Origin: Candidatus Blochmanniella camponoti
GTDB lineage: Bacteria; Pseudomonadota; Gammaproteobacteria; Enterobacterales; Enterobacteriaceae
Direction of reading: 5' to 3'
Length of the DNA stretch: 64,000 nucleotides
Assembly (NCBI RefSeq): GCF_023585825.1
Contig: NZ_CP097751.1
Location: 434,001 to 498,000 of the forward strand
Numbering within the stretch: position 1 is the stretch's first letter; each line of letters starts with the position of its first letter. The notes beneath the pieces are model-generated. The model worked only from the letters and a program-made list of their open reading frames with translations, searched no databases and was not told the DNA's origin. The translations under genes and the position numbers were made by a program. This document shows positions 1 through 11,469 of the stretch, piece by piece.

Positions 1-2633
1 TTATGGGGGATCTCATATTTAATGATTGTAATTTAATAATTTTTATTTTTAAACGACAAAAGATATTCTTGGAGAGATGGTTATGATTTAATATTATTGT
101 AATGATTGTTAGTTTTAACTTTTTTTTGCGTGAAATATATATTAAAATAACCAGACATTTAAGATATATAATATATAAATATTTTTAGATTATCTTTGAC
201 AAGATAATGCATAAGAAAATTGTATTATGATATACATCATAATACGGTTGTTAATACTCCATATTAATATTGCTGGCATATAATATTATATAATTTTGTT
301 TTCGTGATATACATATCTGAGGGACATTGTGTATTTTCAAGGCTTCATCTATAACAAGATCGTGCATGTTAAGTATCATTGCTAAGTTGCGTAAATAGTG
401 TTCATTATATATGAATATATTTAATGTGAACAATTGCTAGTCAATTAATGAATTTTAATGTAAACAAATTACTGTCAATTTACATAAAATTATAATTATT
501 TAATAAGCAATTAAATAAAAAACCGAATTTATTTTTAAATAGATTTATTAATGAAAATCATAATTCATATCATATATTATTTATACATAGAAAATAGATT
601 CTCAATTTTTTGATACATACTTTTAATGAAGCATTATACATATAATATCATTTTCCATTAAAAAAATCAAAATATTTTTAATAGAAAATGATACAAAAAA
701 TAATTTGTATCATAAAAATAATTATTTTTATGTGAAAATATGAAGTAGCCAAGAGTATTTTACCACTAAAAACATACGATGTATAATCTTTATATAAGGT
801 TAATTTATCATCATTTTTAATGATTATTTATGTTAAAGATTTGTTGTTATTTATTCATTAATGTGGTAGATACAGTATCAGTGATCACTTAATGAATTTT
901 TGATATTTCAATAAAAATATTAAATAAATTATATATTATACCTTATCCCATTAAGTGGATGGGTATATTTTAATTTTTTGTTTTTATAGAAAAATATTAT
1001 TTTTAAAATTAAATTATTGTTTATGATGATTGCATAGTTAAAATGTAGAGTATAAATTTTAAAAATAATAGATTATTAATAATAGATGAAATGATTGATA
1101 GTTGCATTATAAATAGAGATATAAGCGCTATGTGATTTGTTGAAAAATAAGTATTTATTTAGAGTGTATTTAAATAAAAATTATTATTATTATGATTTTT
1201 CAAAATTAAAAAAGAATTTGATCTTTAATAAAATTGAAAATTGAAAGGTATTTGAATTTTTTAAGAAAATTTTCATTTAAGGATATTTAATTATAGGCAT
1301 AAAATTACATTTATGTTAGTAATTAGATTATCCAATGTTATTTGTTGATCGATAGTGATGATTAAAGAATTATTAAAATTTTTGTTTAATTATTATTATT
1401 TTCGATGATATTAATAATTAAAAATATGCATACCCTAAAATAATTAAAGATATTATCTATCATAGATAGATAATATGAGAAATTATTAATTATAGCTGTT
1501 GATTGATTGTATGTAGTGTATTGAAAAATATAAGCAAAGTGCTATTTATTCGAGGTTTATTGAATTGATTCATTACAACATTTAATGTTTATTAAGTATC
1601 AATATGTGAATATTATTTCATTTTCATTATTTAAAATTTATTAAGATATAGGCGACATCAGTTTAAATTAGCGACCAATAATATCAGTGTGAATTAAATA
1701 ATAATTGATTGTACACTAAAGTAGTATGACTATCATAGTAAATGATATTAATCATAATTTTTATTATTTTTATTTTTGGTATTGAAATCATAAGAATACG
1801 TGTATTTGTATTGGGCAATTACAAATAGAACAGATCTCATATTTATTATAAATAAAAAATAATTTTTTAAGTTGTATAGATGCTGCTGATTATTAATGTC
1901 TTCTATTTAAGAGAAGTTGATACTTCCACACCGATATATTGTATAATAGATTATATAAATAATCAATTTTTTATTTTTATTGTAAATGAGTATAATTGTC
2001 CTGATTAAAAAGGATTATAATTGATTTTGATATATTTAAGTATATGTTTTCTTGAGATATGTTATTATGCTTTAATTAATAATTAAAATAAAACCTTTTC
2101 AGTATAGAACATTATAGCCAATAGATACAATAATATATATCTTAAAAAGAATAGTTATTTATAGTATTTATGCTAAAAAATAAAATTAGATCTTATTTAT
2201 TTTTTATATTTAGATAAATATTTTAGCAGCAAATACTGATATTGAAGGAATGAGATATATAATCATTTTTATTTATAGCTGAAAGGAGATTGTTGTATGT
2301 TTCTATTTTTTAGAAATATACAGTTTTTCATATTTATGCATATATAGTCAATTATATAAAAATATTCTGTTTAATAACGGAAATTATTGATATTTTTTGG
2401 TTATTTTGTGAATATTTTATATTGTAATTTATTTCTCAGAAAAAGTGAGAACAGCAATTAATTAATTAATTAATTTATATTAGTTATTTTAGTTTAAATA
2501 ATTTATTGTTTAAGTACAATATGAAATATAAATGATCGATGTTGTGCAATAAAAATAACAGTAGAATAATAATTCTATGGCATAAAAATATAAGAACATA
2601 ATTCTGCGTTTCGCTGTTATTATAATTATTCAA
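1..2633. other. Gene-less A+T-rich stretch at the left end
   Basis: No convincing gene, tRNA or known RNA is visible in this 2.6 kb. Open frames are short and have no recognisable product. It holds only low-complexity A+T sequence and small hairpins: 10-bp arms at 222-231/236-245 (4-nt loop), 10-bp arms at 688-697/704-713, a 22-bp palindrome at 711-732, and 11-bp arms at 1450-1460/1466-1476. An ATTA-type tandem run lies near 2457-2475. One strong Shine-Dalgarno (AAGGAG, 2283-2288) precedes a 16-codon frame at 2297-2347. E. coli has the mla operon upstream of ibaG, so this may be where mla genes decayed, but I see no remnant. Confidence 0.6.
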
Positions 2634-2645
2634 ATGGTGAAAATT

Positions 2646-2903
2646 ATGAACGTGGATGAGATTAAAAGTATTTTATTAAAAGATTTGATATTAGATAAAG
2701 CATATGTCTCTTTGTGTGAGAATAATTATCAAATTATTGCTATAAGTCATATTTTTCATGATGGCATGACTGAATTAGAACGACATAAAATTATATATGC
2801 TCCTCTTATGAAGTATATATTAAATAATGAAATTCATTCAATATCTATTCAAGCATTTAATCCTAAGGAATGGAATAAAAAGTGTGGATTGTGCGGTGTA
2901 TGA
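2646..2903 (+). CDS. ibaG: BolA-family protein IbaG
   Basis: Small BolA-like protein of 85 residues, matching E. coli IbaG (84) along its whole length, including the GM-x-ELERHK-x-IYAPLM core and the C-terminal NPKEWNKK stretch (E. coli GMSRVKKQQ..YGPLMEY and TPAEW). BolA proteins partner monothiol glutaredoxins and [2Fe-2S] clusters; IbaG is linked to acid stress. I chose the ATG at 2646 because it aligns with the E. coli start. An in-frame ATG four codons upstream (2634) is possible. It sits 48 nt before murA on the same strand, as in E. coli. The extra Cys pair near the C-terminus (KKCGLC) is absent from E. coli. Confidence 0.88.
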   Translation: MNVDEIKSILLKDLILDKAYVSLCENNYQIIAISHIFHDGMTELERHKIIYAPLMKYILNNEIHSISIQAFNPKEWNKKCGLCGV

Positions 2904-2948
2904 AGTAGTTTTTAATTAATATGAATTAATTATAATGATTAATATTAG

Positions 2949-4217
<1,269 letters not shown>

Positions 4218-4510
4218 CCTTGTTATCATGTATGTAATAATTTTTAATTGCGATGATTTCCAGTGATATTCTCAGAAGATATATTTCTTAGTTAATTAAT
4301 TATACCAAATAATCATAATTTATTTTGATATGTATTAAAAATACGATTTATGATAATTTTTAAAATACTAACTAGAATTATTCATATATTTATGATATTT
4401 AATTTTTAATGTGTTGAAATATTAATTTTTCATTGAAATGATTTCATGAAGTATAAGTTTATTATTATTATTATTTTTTAGCTGTGTCGTGGTTTAAAAT
4501 AGGGTAAAAA

Positions 4511-5884
4511 TTAACGAAGTAGTAAGAATATATTTGTATCTCCACGCATAATATTAAGCGCTATAACTGATGGTTTTTCGTTTAAAATTTTACGTAATTG
4601 AGATAAATTGTGTACTTTCGTACGATTTAGTCCGACAATTATGTCGCCTTTTTGTAGACCAATAGAGTAAGCTGGAGAATCTTTTACTACGTCTTCAACC
4701 TGCACTCCTTTTGTTCCATCTTTTAAATATCCATTACTGAGAGAAGCTCCTTGTAATGCTGGAGTTAACATTTCCTCGCTGGTACTCACAGAGGTGCTAT
4801 CATCTAATAGAACTGACACTGTTTGTATTTTTCCATCTCGTAATAATCCTAGTTTTATAATTTTACCTGGAGTAGTAGTACCTATTTTCACCCTTAATTC
4901 TGCAAAATTTTTTATTGGTTTTCCTTCTATGGATACAATAATATCCCCCGCTTTAATATTTGCTTTAGCGGCTGCAGTACCCGGTAGTACCTCGCTAACA
5001 AATGCACCGCGTTGCGCATCAATATTAAGTGCTTTAGCAATATCAGCGGTCAATTCTGTGCCTTTTATTCCTAATTGACCTCGTTTTACTTCTCCAAATT
5101 CAATTAATTGTTGGCTTAAATTTTTCACAATGTTGCTAGGAATAGCAAAACCAATACCAATATTTCCTCCTCCAGGCGCTAAAATAGCAGTATTAATTCC
5201 AATTAATTCTCCATGTAAGTTTACTAGAGCCCCTCCAGAATTTCCTCTATTTATGGAGGCATCAGTTTGTATAAAATTTTCTAATCCTTCAAGGTTTAAA
5301 CCACTTCTTCCTAATGCTGATATAATACCAGAAGTTGCTGTTTGACCTAATCCAAAAGGATTGCCAATCGCAACAGCAAAATCACCAACTTTTAAAATAT
5401 CAGAATCAGCCATTTTTATTTCAGAGAGATTTTTAAATTTTAATAATTGAAGTAATGCTAAGTCAGTTTGTTCATCATGTCCTACCAGTTTAGCGTTAAA
5501 TTCGCGACCATCATTAAGTTGTATTTTAATTTTATCTGCACCATTGACAACATGGTTATTGGTAATAATGTAGCCTTTGTTAGCGTTAATAATCACTCCT
5601 GATCCTAGTCCTTCGAATGGTCTAGATCCAAAATTTCCTCCAGGGATATCTGGTCCAAAAAAATATTTAAATTCTTTAGGCAGTGTAAGTCTTCTCGCAG
5701 GTTGAATACCTTCAACATGCACGCTTACTACTGCTGGCAGTACTGTATCTAACATGGGCGCTAAACTCGGTAAGAGTCCCGACATTTCTGTAGAAAATGT
5801 TGTATGATTTATAGAAGATTCAGCATATGAAATTCCCAATGTGAATAATATACTTAATATTTTTAGGAAATGTGTTATCTTCAT
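4511..5884 (-). CDS. degQ: Periplasmic serine endoprotease DegQ
   Basis: HtrA-family protease/chaperone of the periplasm, 457 residues (E. coli DegQ 455). The signal peptide runs to about residue 21 (cleavage after SYA). The trypsin-like domain carries His111 (TNNHV), Asp141 (QTDLALLQ) and Ser216 (GNSGG). Two PDZ domains follow, at about 260-350 and 375-457. It lacks the long Q-linker of DegP, which supports DegQ, as does the neighbourhood: zapG lies just upstream on the same strand, as in E. coli. degS, which follows in E. coli, is not here. It may be the main periplasmic quality-control protease. Confidence 0.94.
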   Translation of the reverse strand: MKITHFLKILSILFTLGISYAESSINHTTFSTEMSGLLPSLAPMLDTVLPAVVSVHVEGIQPARRLTLPKEFKYFFGPDIPGGNFGSRPFEGLGSGVIINANKGYIITNNHVVNGADKIKIQLNDGREFNAKLVGHDEQTDLALLQLLKFKNLSEIKMADSDILKVGDFAVAIGNPFGLGQTATSGIISALGRSGLNLEGLENFIQTDASINRGNSGGALVNLHGELIGINTAILAPGGGNIGIGFAIPSNIVKNLSQQLIEFGEVKRGQLGIKGTELTADIAKALNIDAQRGAFVSEVLPGTAAAKANIKAGDIIVSIEGKPIKNFAELRVKIGTTTPGKIIKLGLLRDGKIQTVSVLLDDSTSVSTSEEMLTPALQGASLSNGYLKDGTKGVQVEDVVKDSPAYSIGLQKGDIIVGLNRTKVHNLSQLRKILNEKPSVIALNIMRGDTNIFLLLR

Positions 5885-6042
5885 AGGTAATTAATTTAAT
5901 TAGTTACATTATAATCAAGAATAATATTGTTTTTAAAAATGTTCATAGAGTCTTAATGACTAAAATTCGAATTTATATTGTATTTTTGATAACTTTTAAT
6001 GTCCACAATAGATTTAGGCAGATGAATTGCCTATATTGCAGA

Positions 6043-6068
6043 TTATTATACTATGCATAGTATAATAA
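6043..6068. repeat. 26-bp perfect palindrome between zapG and degQ
   Basis: Arms TTATTATACTATG (6043-6055) and CATAGTATAATAA (6056-6068) are exact reverse complements with no spacer. It lies 38 nt downstream of the zapG stop on the minus strand and 159 nt before degQ. It could be a weak terminator or simply chance in A+T-rich DNA. There is no clear U-tract in the minus direction. Confidence 0.6.
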
Positions 6069-6105
6069 GACGCTGAATAATTTATATAAACTAAAAAAGT
6101 TTCTA

Positions 6106-6504
6106 TTATTTATTATCATGATTTTTTATTGTATTTTCCGTATTACTGGAGTAATCTAACGGCGCTTCTATTGGTAATTGTTCGTTTTGTATGGTTGTTT
6201 TTTTTGTATTAAATGTGTGTATGTTATCTTGCATATCTGTATTTGGTAAAAAAAAATTAGCGCTTCTTTTGACGTTATGATATAGGTGACGGTAATCATC
6301 TTCTATTTTGTTTAATAATTTTATAGTGTAAATAAAGTGATTACTTAATTCTTTTTGGTATTCATTTAGTTTAATTTTTTTGTTTTGTAATTCGTTATAT
6401 AAAGTTTTTTGATCATGTAGTAAATAGCGTGCTTTATAATACATTATAAATGCTCCTATAATAATTCCAATTATTAAGCTTGCGAATATACATATCCATA
6501 TCAT
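6106..6504 (-). CDS. zapG: Inner-membrane division/envelope protein ZapG (YhcB, DUF1043)
   Basis: 132 residues, the same length as E. coli YhcB/ZapG. An N-terminal membrane helix (about residues 3-21, with the GIIIGA motif) is followed by a coiled-coil stretch (Glu/Lys-rich, about 30-75) and a polar tail. E. coli YhcB links the divisome, cell-wall synthesis and envelope homeostasis. A good Shine-Dalgarno (AGGAG) precedes the ATG. Gene order zapG-degQ on one strand with divergent rplM is as in E. coli, except that zapE (yhcM) is missing from the gap. Confidence 0.9.
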   Translation of the reverse strand: MIWICIFASLIIGIIIGAFIMYYKARYLLHDQKTLYNELQNKKIKLNEYQKELSNHFIYTIKLLNKIEDDYRHLYHNVKRSANFFLPNTDMQDNIHTFNTKKTTIQNEQLPIEAPLDYSSNTENTIKNHDNK

Positions 6505-7032
6505 GATAATACTCCTAAATTTATTTTATTTATGTGTTTATTTTTTGTATGTTGACTGATTGATATATAATTTTTTGCATATGTTTATATGTTATCGTAT
6601 AATAGTTTAAGTGATCAGTATCCAATCACCGATTAGTTAAGATGCGCGTTATTCAGTACAATTTTATTCTACTTAATTTTCTTTATCAATAAGTATTTGT
6701 ATAGAATGCTATGAAGTAAGTAAATAGATAGAGGTTTTAGTAATATTTTTAAAATAAATATTTGGTTAATTTTAAAAATGAAATAATGCTAAACCGTCTT
6801 TTAGTTATATCAATTATTTGTTTTGATTGATATCTATATATTATAGAATAAGAATATTGTATGAAGTAAATACTAACGTATACTTATTTTAGATTCGAAG
6901 ATGTTAGAGAAATTTGATTTGAATAGCGGTACGCGCGCCTTACATCAATCAGATATCTTATTTTATATTTATTAATTACTTTATATTTAGTCAATATGAT
7001 TAAATTTTTATATTGAGTTGGGTTTTATCTTT
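6505..7032. other. Divergent intergenic region zapG/rplM
   Basis: No gene is seen. It must hold the divergent promoters for zapG-degQ and rplM-rpsI. A striking G+C island (GCGGTACGCGCGCC, about 6925-6938) lies roughly 95-110 nt before rplM. G+C-rich discriminators of this kind occur in stringently controlled ribosomal promoters, but I cannot place a convincing -10 box against it. E. coli zapE maps here, and no remnant is recognisable. Confidence 0.5.
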
Positions 7033-7461
7033 ATGAAAACTTTTATGGCAAAATCACATGTAATTAGGAGAACATGGCATATTATTGATGCTAAGAATAA
7101 AATACTTGGTCGTTTATCTACCATGATTTCTAGATATTTAATTGGTAAGCATAAGATAGAATATACTCCTCATGTCGATATTGGAGATTATGTTATTGTT
7201 TTAAATGCAAAAGAGGTATCTGTAAGTGGCCATAAACGTGATGATAAAATATATTATCATCATACTGGATATATTGGAGGTATTAAGCAATTAAATTTTA
7301 AAAGGATGATAAATAGATATCCTGAAAAGGTGATTGAAATTGCAGTAAAGGGTATGTTACCTAAAGGCCCCTTAGGTAGGATAATGTACTCCAGACTTAG
7401 AGTGTATTCAGGAAATGTACATGCGCATGCTGCTCAAGAACCTCAATTTATAGATTGTTAA
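7033..7461 (+). CDS. rplM: 50S ribosomal protein L13
   Basis: Early-assembly protein of the large subunit, 142 residues, identical in length to E. coli L13. Conserved blocks such as [23 protein letters not shown] and [10 protein letters not shown] are plain. I chose ATG 7033 (MKTFMAKS, like E. coli MKTFTAKP) over the in-frame TTG at 7018. No strong Shine-Dalgarno is visible. It is followed after 27 nt by rpsI in the usual two-gene operon. Confidence 0.97.
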   Translation: MKTFMAKSHVIRRTWHIIDAKNKILGRLSTMISRYLIGKHKIEYTPHVDIGDYVIVLNAKEVSVSGHKRDDKIYYHHTGYIGGIKQLNFKRMINRYPEKVIEIAVKGMLPKGPLGRIMYSRLRVYSGNVHAHAAQEPQFIDC

Positions 7462-7488
7462 TGAAGAAAAAGAGATGGAAAATAAAGT

Positions 7489-7887
7489 ATGAATTTAAAT
7501 CAATATTATGGCACTGGACGACGAAAAACTGCTTCTGCTCGAGTGTTTATTAAGTCTGGGATAAGTAATGGAAGAGTTATTATAAATAAACGTACATTAG
7601 ATCAATATTTTCCTAGAAACAATACACAGTCAATTATTATTAGGCCTTTGAAAATTACTAATTTATTAGATAAATTAGATATATATATTACTGTAAAAGG
7701 AGGAGGTATATCTGGTCAGGCTGGCGCGATATGTCATGGCATGGCACGTGCATTATTGCGGTATGATGAGAAATTACGGGGTGTATTGCGATCAGTTGGG
7801 TTAGTTACTAGGGACTCTAGAGAAGTAGAAAGAAAAAAGGTGGGTTTACGTAAAGCACGAAGGCGTCCTCAGTTTTCTAAGCGTTAA
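7489..7887 (+). CDS. rpsI: 30S ribosomal protein S9
   Basis: Small-subunit protein whose C-terminal tail reaches the P site. 132 residues (E. coli 130). The family signature YGTGRRK, the [11 protein letters not shown] block and the invariant C-terminal [17 protein letters not shown] are all present. It is the second gene of the rplM-rpsI operon. E. coli sspA-sspB, which come next, are absent. Confidence 0.97.
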   Translation: MNLNQYYGTGRRKTASARVFIKSGISNGRVIINKRTLDQYFPRNNTQSIIIRPLKITNLLDKLDIYITVKGGGISGQAGAICHGMARALLRYDEKLRGVLRSVGLVTRDSREVERKKVGLRKARRRPQFSKR

Positions 7888-9377
7888 TATTTGCTTTATA
7901 ACATATGTATTAGCTGGTATTAGCTCAACAATTATGTATAAAATTATTATCAAGAATAAAAAATTATAATAAGTATTAGATGTAATTAATTTACGGGTGT
8001 GATGTGGTTGATGATTAAAGTGGAGACATTATATTTTTATTGCGTTATATCAAAATTTGAGTGCATTGAACAAGTATTGGTTACAATTGGTAGATGCGTA
8101 TTTCTTAGAGAAGATTAGTAGAAATCTATTTTTATTTTTTTATTCATTATTTTTAGGATTGTAGCTCAAATTTAAAGATAGGCATAATATTTACACTGAT
8201 TTAACTAACTACTTTCATAATTAAACACGAAAAAAAGAATCTCGATCAAAAAAGTAGTTAGTTAAATCGCGGATACTATACTTTTTCGATGTTTATTTGA
8301 GAATAATTTAAAACGATTAGTAATAAGGATATGTTTATCACAGGATAATACATCCTTTATTATAATTGTTGTTTTATATGAAATTTTCATTATTTAGATA
8401 TATTATATAATTTATAATGGTTTTTTAATAGGGGTTACATGGGTAATCATGTGATTTTACTTGATACAACAAGTAACTATTGTTTTGTTCATACAGACGA
8501 AATTATTTTTGATGCGACAATATACGATGTTTTTAGTGAAAATTAGAATTAGTTTAATTTAAATATAAGGAGAAGACACATTTTCATCATAAAAGATGTG
8601 ATTTATATAATTTATAGAGAAGTCTCAACAATATCGCTTATATTTATTTAATTTGATGTATAGGGTGATATTATCAAAAATTTTTAATGGTATCTTTAAT
8701 TTTTATTTAATTAATTAGACGAATTATATTCATTTAGTATGAATTTATGTATTTTGTTATCATTGATTATATGTAGTAACTGTATGTAATTATTGTATAA
8801 ATTGGTATTTAGGAAGTGAGAGTTTATTCATAGTGTATCATTTTAACTATTATTAGTTTAATAAATTTAATAATTGTATTATTATTCCACAAGGACATTA
8901 TTTTTTTAAATTAGATATTTTATTAGATTGTTAAAATATATTCTCAAGAATTGATTATGGGTGTAAATGAAATCACAATATAAAATTCAAAAGATTTGAA
9001 GTTTATTGATAAAAGTATAGTTATGTTGTATATTTGTAAGTGCATTTAAAATCAAGCAAACTTATAGATGTATAAGTTAAGTATATTTATTAATTTTTTG
9101 TGTAATATGTTCTTCAATTAAAGTCGTTTTATAATTTTATCTCTGAGTCTTAGCGAACAATAGCTATTATTAAATATAGTAGGGATTAAAATATTATTTT
9201 TGTATGTAGTATTGAATGGGAATAAAGTAAAAGGTGGCTAAACCTAATAATAATATTATGAGAGTAGATATTTACATATAATATTTGTAGGTGTTATCTA
9301 CGTGTAGGCTCATGTAAAAAGTTTTAAGGATATGATAGTAGATAGTATAATGTACGATCTTATAATTACGCTAAATT
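7888..9377. other. 1.5 kb spacer without a recognisable gene
   Basis: I see no gene of known family on either strand. E. coli has sspA-sspB after rpsI, so decay of those is possible, but no SspA/SspB-like stretch is visible. The longest suggestive frame is 35 codons (8439-8546) and resembles nothing known to me. The only clear structure is the 18-bp inverted repeat at 8198-8268, listed separately. Confidence 0.55.
8198..8268. repeat. 18-bp perfect inverted repeat, 35-nt loop
   Basis: Left arm 8198-8215 (GATTTAACTAACTACTTT) is the exact reverse complement of 8251-8268; a 35-nt loop separates them. The arms contain a short internal repeat (AACTAACT). A T5 run begins about 12 nt after the right arm, so a distal terminator of rplM-rpsI is possible. 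The arm length exceeds chance expectation for this base composition. Confidence 0.75.
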
Positions 9378-9968
9378 TTAAGAAGTATAGGAAAAAGCGG
9401 TAAATACATTTTTTACTCCGGCTATTGCATGTGCTGTTTTTTCAGCGCATTTACTTTCTTCGTGAGTAACTTGTCCCAAAAGGAATACTTCTTTATTCTC
9501 TGTAATTATTTTAATATTGGAAGCATGTATATCGCTTTTTATGAAGAAGTTTAAGCGTATTTGAGTACTAATCCAAGTATCTGTAAGAATAGATTGTATG
9601 CATATTGGTTTATCTTGACGAATTGCGTTGTAAATATTCTTTGTTCCATTAATTTTCATTACTATTTTTATCGCTTCTTCAGCGAAAGACATAGAAGGAG
9701 TTTGTCCAGTCAATAACACATTACCTTGGTATACAGTGTTTTTTATTCTTGTTGATTGTTTAATATGTTTGTTTTTTTTAAGAGCATGAGCGATATGATT
9801 TTCTAAGATATTATCATCCAATTGCGTGCCTATAGTACGAGGATCGTTCCATGCTGTAGTTATAAATGCAGCAGTTCCAATAGTTAACATACCTGAACAA
9901 CAAGCTTGCAACGCTAATATAGAAAATAAAATTAATAATATCTGCGATATATGACATGAAATATTCAT
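9378..9968 (-). CDS. dolP: Outer-membrane BON-domain lipoprotein DolP (YraP)
   Basis: About 196 residues (E. coli DolP 191). The N-terminus is a lipoprotein signal with lipobox LQAC, lipidated at Cys23 counting from the ATG at 9968. An in-frame GTG two codons upstream (9974) is the alternative start. Two BON domains follow, with the conserved DPRTIGTQLDD, TYQG-like VYQGNVLLTGQ, and DTWISTQIR / TENKEVFLLGQVT blocks. In E. coli DolP binds anionic phospholipid at division sites and supports outer-membrane integrity and BAM fitness. E. coli lpoA, yraN and diaA, which lie between rsmI and dolP, are absent. Confidence 0.9.
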   Translation of the reverse strand: MNISCHISQILLILFSILALQACCSGMLTIGTAAFITTAWNDPRTIGTQLDDNILENHIAHALKKNKHIKQSTRIKNTVYQGNVLLTGQTPSMSFAEEAIKIVMKINGTKNIYNAIRQDKPICIQSILTDTWISTQIRLNFFIKSDIHASNIKIITENKEVFLLGQVTHEESKCAEKTAHAIAGVKNVFTAFSYTS

Positions 9969-9974
9969 GTGCAC

Positions 9975-10540
9975 GCACTCATGTATTCGAAACCGAAAAT
10001 ATAATACTAATGTTAGTTTTTATCAGGTTTGTGAATAGATTTGTTTTAAATACACTGTTTTGAGATATAGAGCTAGTAATAGTAATTATGTCATAGACAT
10101 AGTCTAATATAATCATTAAAGTATATGTAAAAGTTATAATATTTTTGAAAAATTCTTTTTAATGTTTAATCATATTTATAATTTGTTTTTAGAGTATACC
10201 ATATTAATAGAGGATTTCGTTGAAAAATTGTGTTATTATTAAAAATAGTTGTCATTTAATGTTGTCAAATACATCAAAAATATATTTTGAAAGCTGCAAA
10301 CTAGAAATATATTAGAATTTTTCAACAAAAATGAGATTAGTTCATTAAATTTAATACTATTTATCTGGTATATTTGTAGTGTAATTTAGTTACAACAGAT
10401 AATGGGGTGAGTTATTTGTATTTTTATAAAAATTCCATATTAGAATGATAAATTAGTATGTTAAAGCTTTTAGTAAAGAATGTGGAGATATTTTTTGTTT
10501 ATTTTATAAGTATGAGATCTATTGTAGTAGATGTTGATAT
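9975..10540. other. Divergent spacer dolP/rsmI
   Basis: No gene is visible. E. coli carries lpoA, yraN and diaA here; none is recognisable. An 11-nt element (GTTGAAAAATT near 10220) is repeated inverted near 10318 (AATTTTTCAAC), about 100 nt apart, which is close to chance level. Promoters for both flanking genes must lie here. Confidence 0.5.
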
Positions 10541-11446
10541 GTGAAGAATATGCTGCCATCAATACCCAATTTTGTATCTGCATTGTATATAGTACCGACT
10601 CCTATTGGAAATTTACAAGACATTACGTGTCGAGCTTTATCAGTATTACGTCAAGTAGATTGTATTGCGGCAGAGGATACACGTCGTACTCGTATATTAT
10701 TGGATTTTTTTTCTATTCATACATCTTTATATATATTACATCAATACAATGAATACAAAAGAATACCAATGTTAATCTCAAAGCTACAAGGAGGATTGAG
10801 TATTGCTTTGGTTTCTGATGCGGGTACTCCATTGATTAATGACCCAGGATATTGCTTAGTGAAATCTTGTCAGAAATTAAAAATTCGAGTTATTCCTTTG
10901 CCTGGACCATGTGCTGCTATTACTGCATTGTGTGGATCTGGTTTACCATCGGATCGTTTTTGTTTTGAAGGTTTTTTACCACATAAACATAAATTACGCG
11001 TAGATCGTTTACGAGATTTATCAGAAGAATCACGTACGTTAATTTTTTATGATGTAAAACATCGGATAATAGATACTTTGAAAGATATGGTTAGTGTTTT
11101 TGGGTTAGATCGTTATGTTGTGTTAGCTCGAGAATTAACTAAAATATGGGAATCTATTTATGGAGCTCCTGTTGGTCAATTATTATCTTGGGTACGAAAA
11201 GATCGTTCCCGGATTCAGGGAGAAATAGTTTTAGTTGTAGCAGGAAATTGTTTGAAAAAGAATGAATTGTCCCCAAAAATACTTCAGGTCATGCGATTAT
11301 TAGCATCTGAATTACCTGTAAAAAGAGCTGCAATTTTAGCAGGATACATATATGGTGTGAAAAAGAATATTCTTTATAAGAAGTATCTAGATGAAAAATT
11401 AAATAAAATTAACGATGAGATGTCATTGATTGATGACATAGCATAG
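10541..11446 (+). CDS. rsmI: 16S rRNA 2'-O-ribose C1402 methyltransferase RsmI
   Basis: SAM-dependent tetrapyrrole-methylase-fold enzyme that 2'-O-methylates C1402 in the decoding centre. About 298-301 residues (E. coli 286). Conserved blocks: YIVPTPIGNLQDIT, AAEDTRRTRILL, LVSDAGTPLINDPGY, PGPCAAITAL, LPSDRFCFEGFLP and the C-terminal GVKKN-LYK. The start is GTG 10541 or ATG 10550 (three codons apart); neither has a strong Shine-Dalgarno. The 3' end contains the -35 element of the rnpB promoter. Confidence 0.94.
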   Translation: MKNMLPSIPNFVSALYIVPTPIGNLQDITCRALSVLRQVDCIAAEDTRRTRILLDFFSIHTSLYILHQYNEYKRIPMLISKLQGGLSIALVSDAGTPLINDPGYCLVKSCQKLKIRVIPLPGPCAAITALCGSGLPSDRFCFEGFLPHKHKLRVDRLRDLSEESRTLIFYDVKHRIIDTLKDMVSVFGLDRYVVLARELTKIWESIYGAPVGQLLSWVRKDRSRIQGEIVLVVAGNCLKKNELSPKILQVMRLLASELPVKRAAILAGYIYGVKKNILYKKYLDEKLNKINDEMSLIDDIA

Positions 11447-11462
11447 AAAAAATGGTTATAAT
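11433..11462 (+). promoter_or_regulatory. Sigma-70 promoter of rnpB
   Basis: -35 ATGACA (11433-11438, five of six matches), an 18-nt spacer, and a perfect -10 TATAAT (11457-11462). The predicted start falls 7-8 nt downstream, exactly at the 5' end of the RNase P RNA. The -35 element lies within the last codons of rsmI. Confidence 0.82.
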
Positions 11463-11469
11463 ACTTCGA

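Noticed and set aside
251..433. 60-codon minus-strand frame at the left end
   Set aside because: No recognisable motif, no ribosome-binding site and A+T-driven composition.
711..732. 22-bp palindrome in the left spacer
   Set aside because: Made only of A/T except the outer C/G pair; 11-bp arms are expected by chance at this composition.
8439..8546. 35-codon open frame in the rpsI/dolP spacer with a weak AGGGG site
   Set aside because: No similarity to SspA, SspB or any family I know, and such a length is not rare by chance.
10531..10752. 73-codon frame overlapping the start of rsmI
   Set aside because: The overlapping frame encodes the conserved RsmI SAM-binding region, so this one is a shadow.
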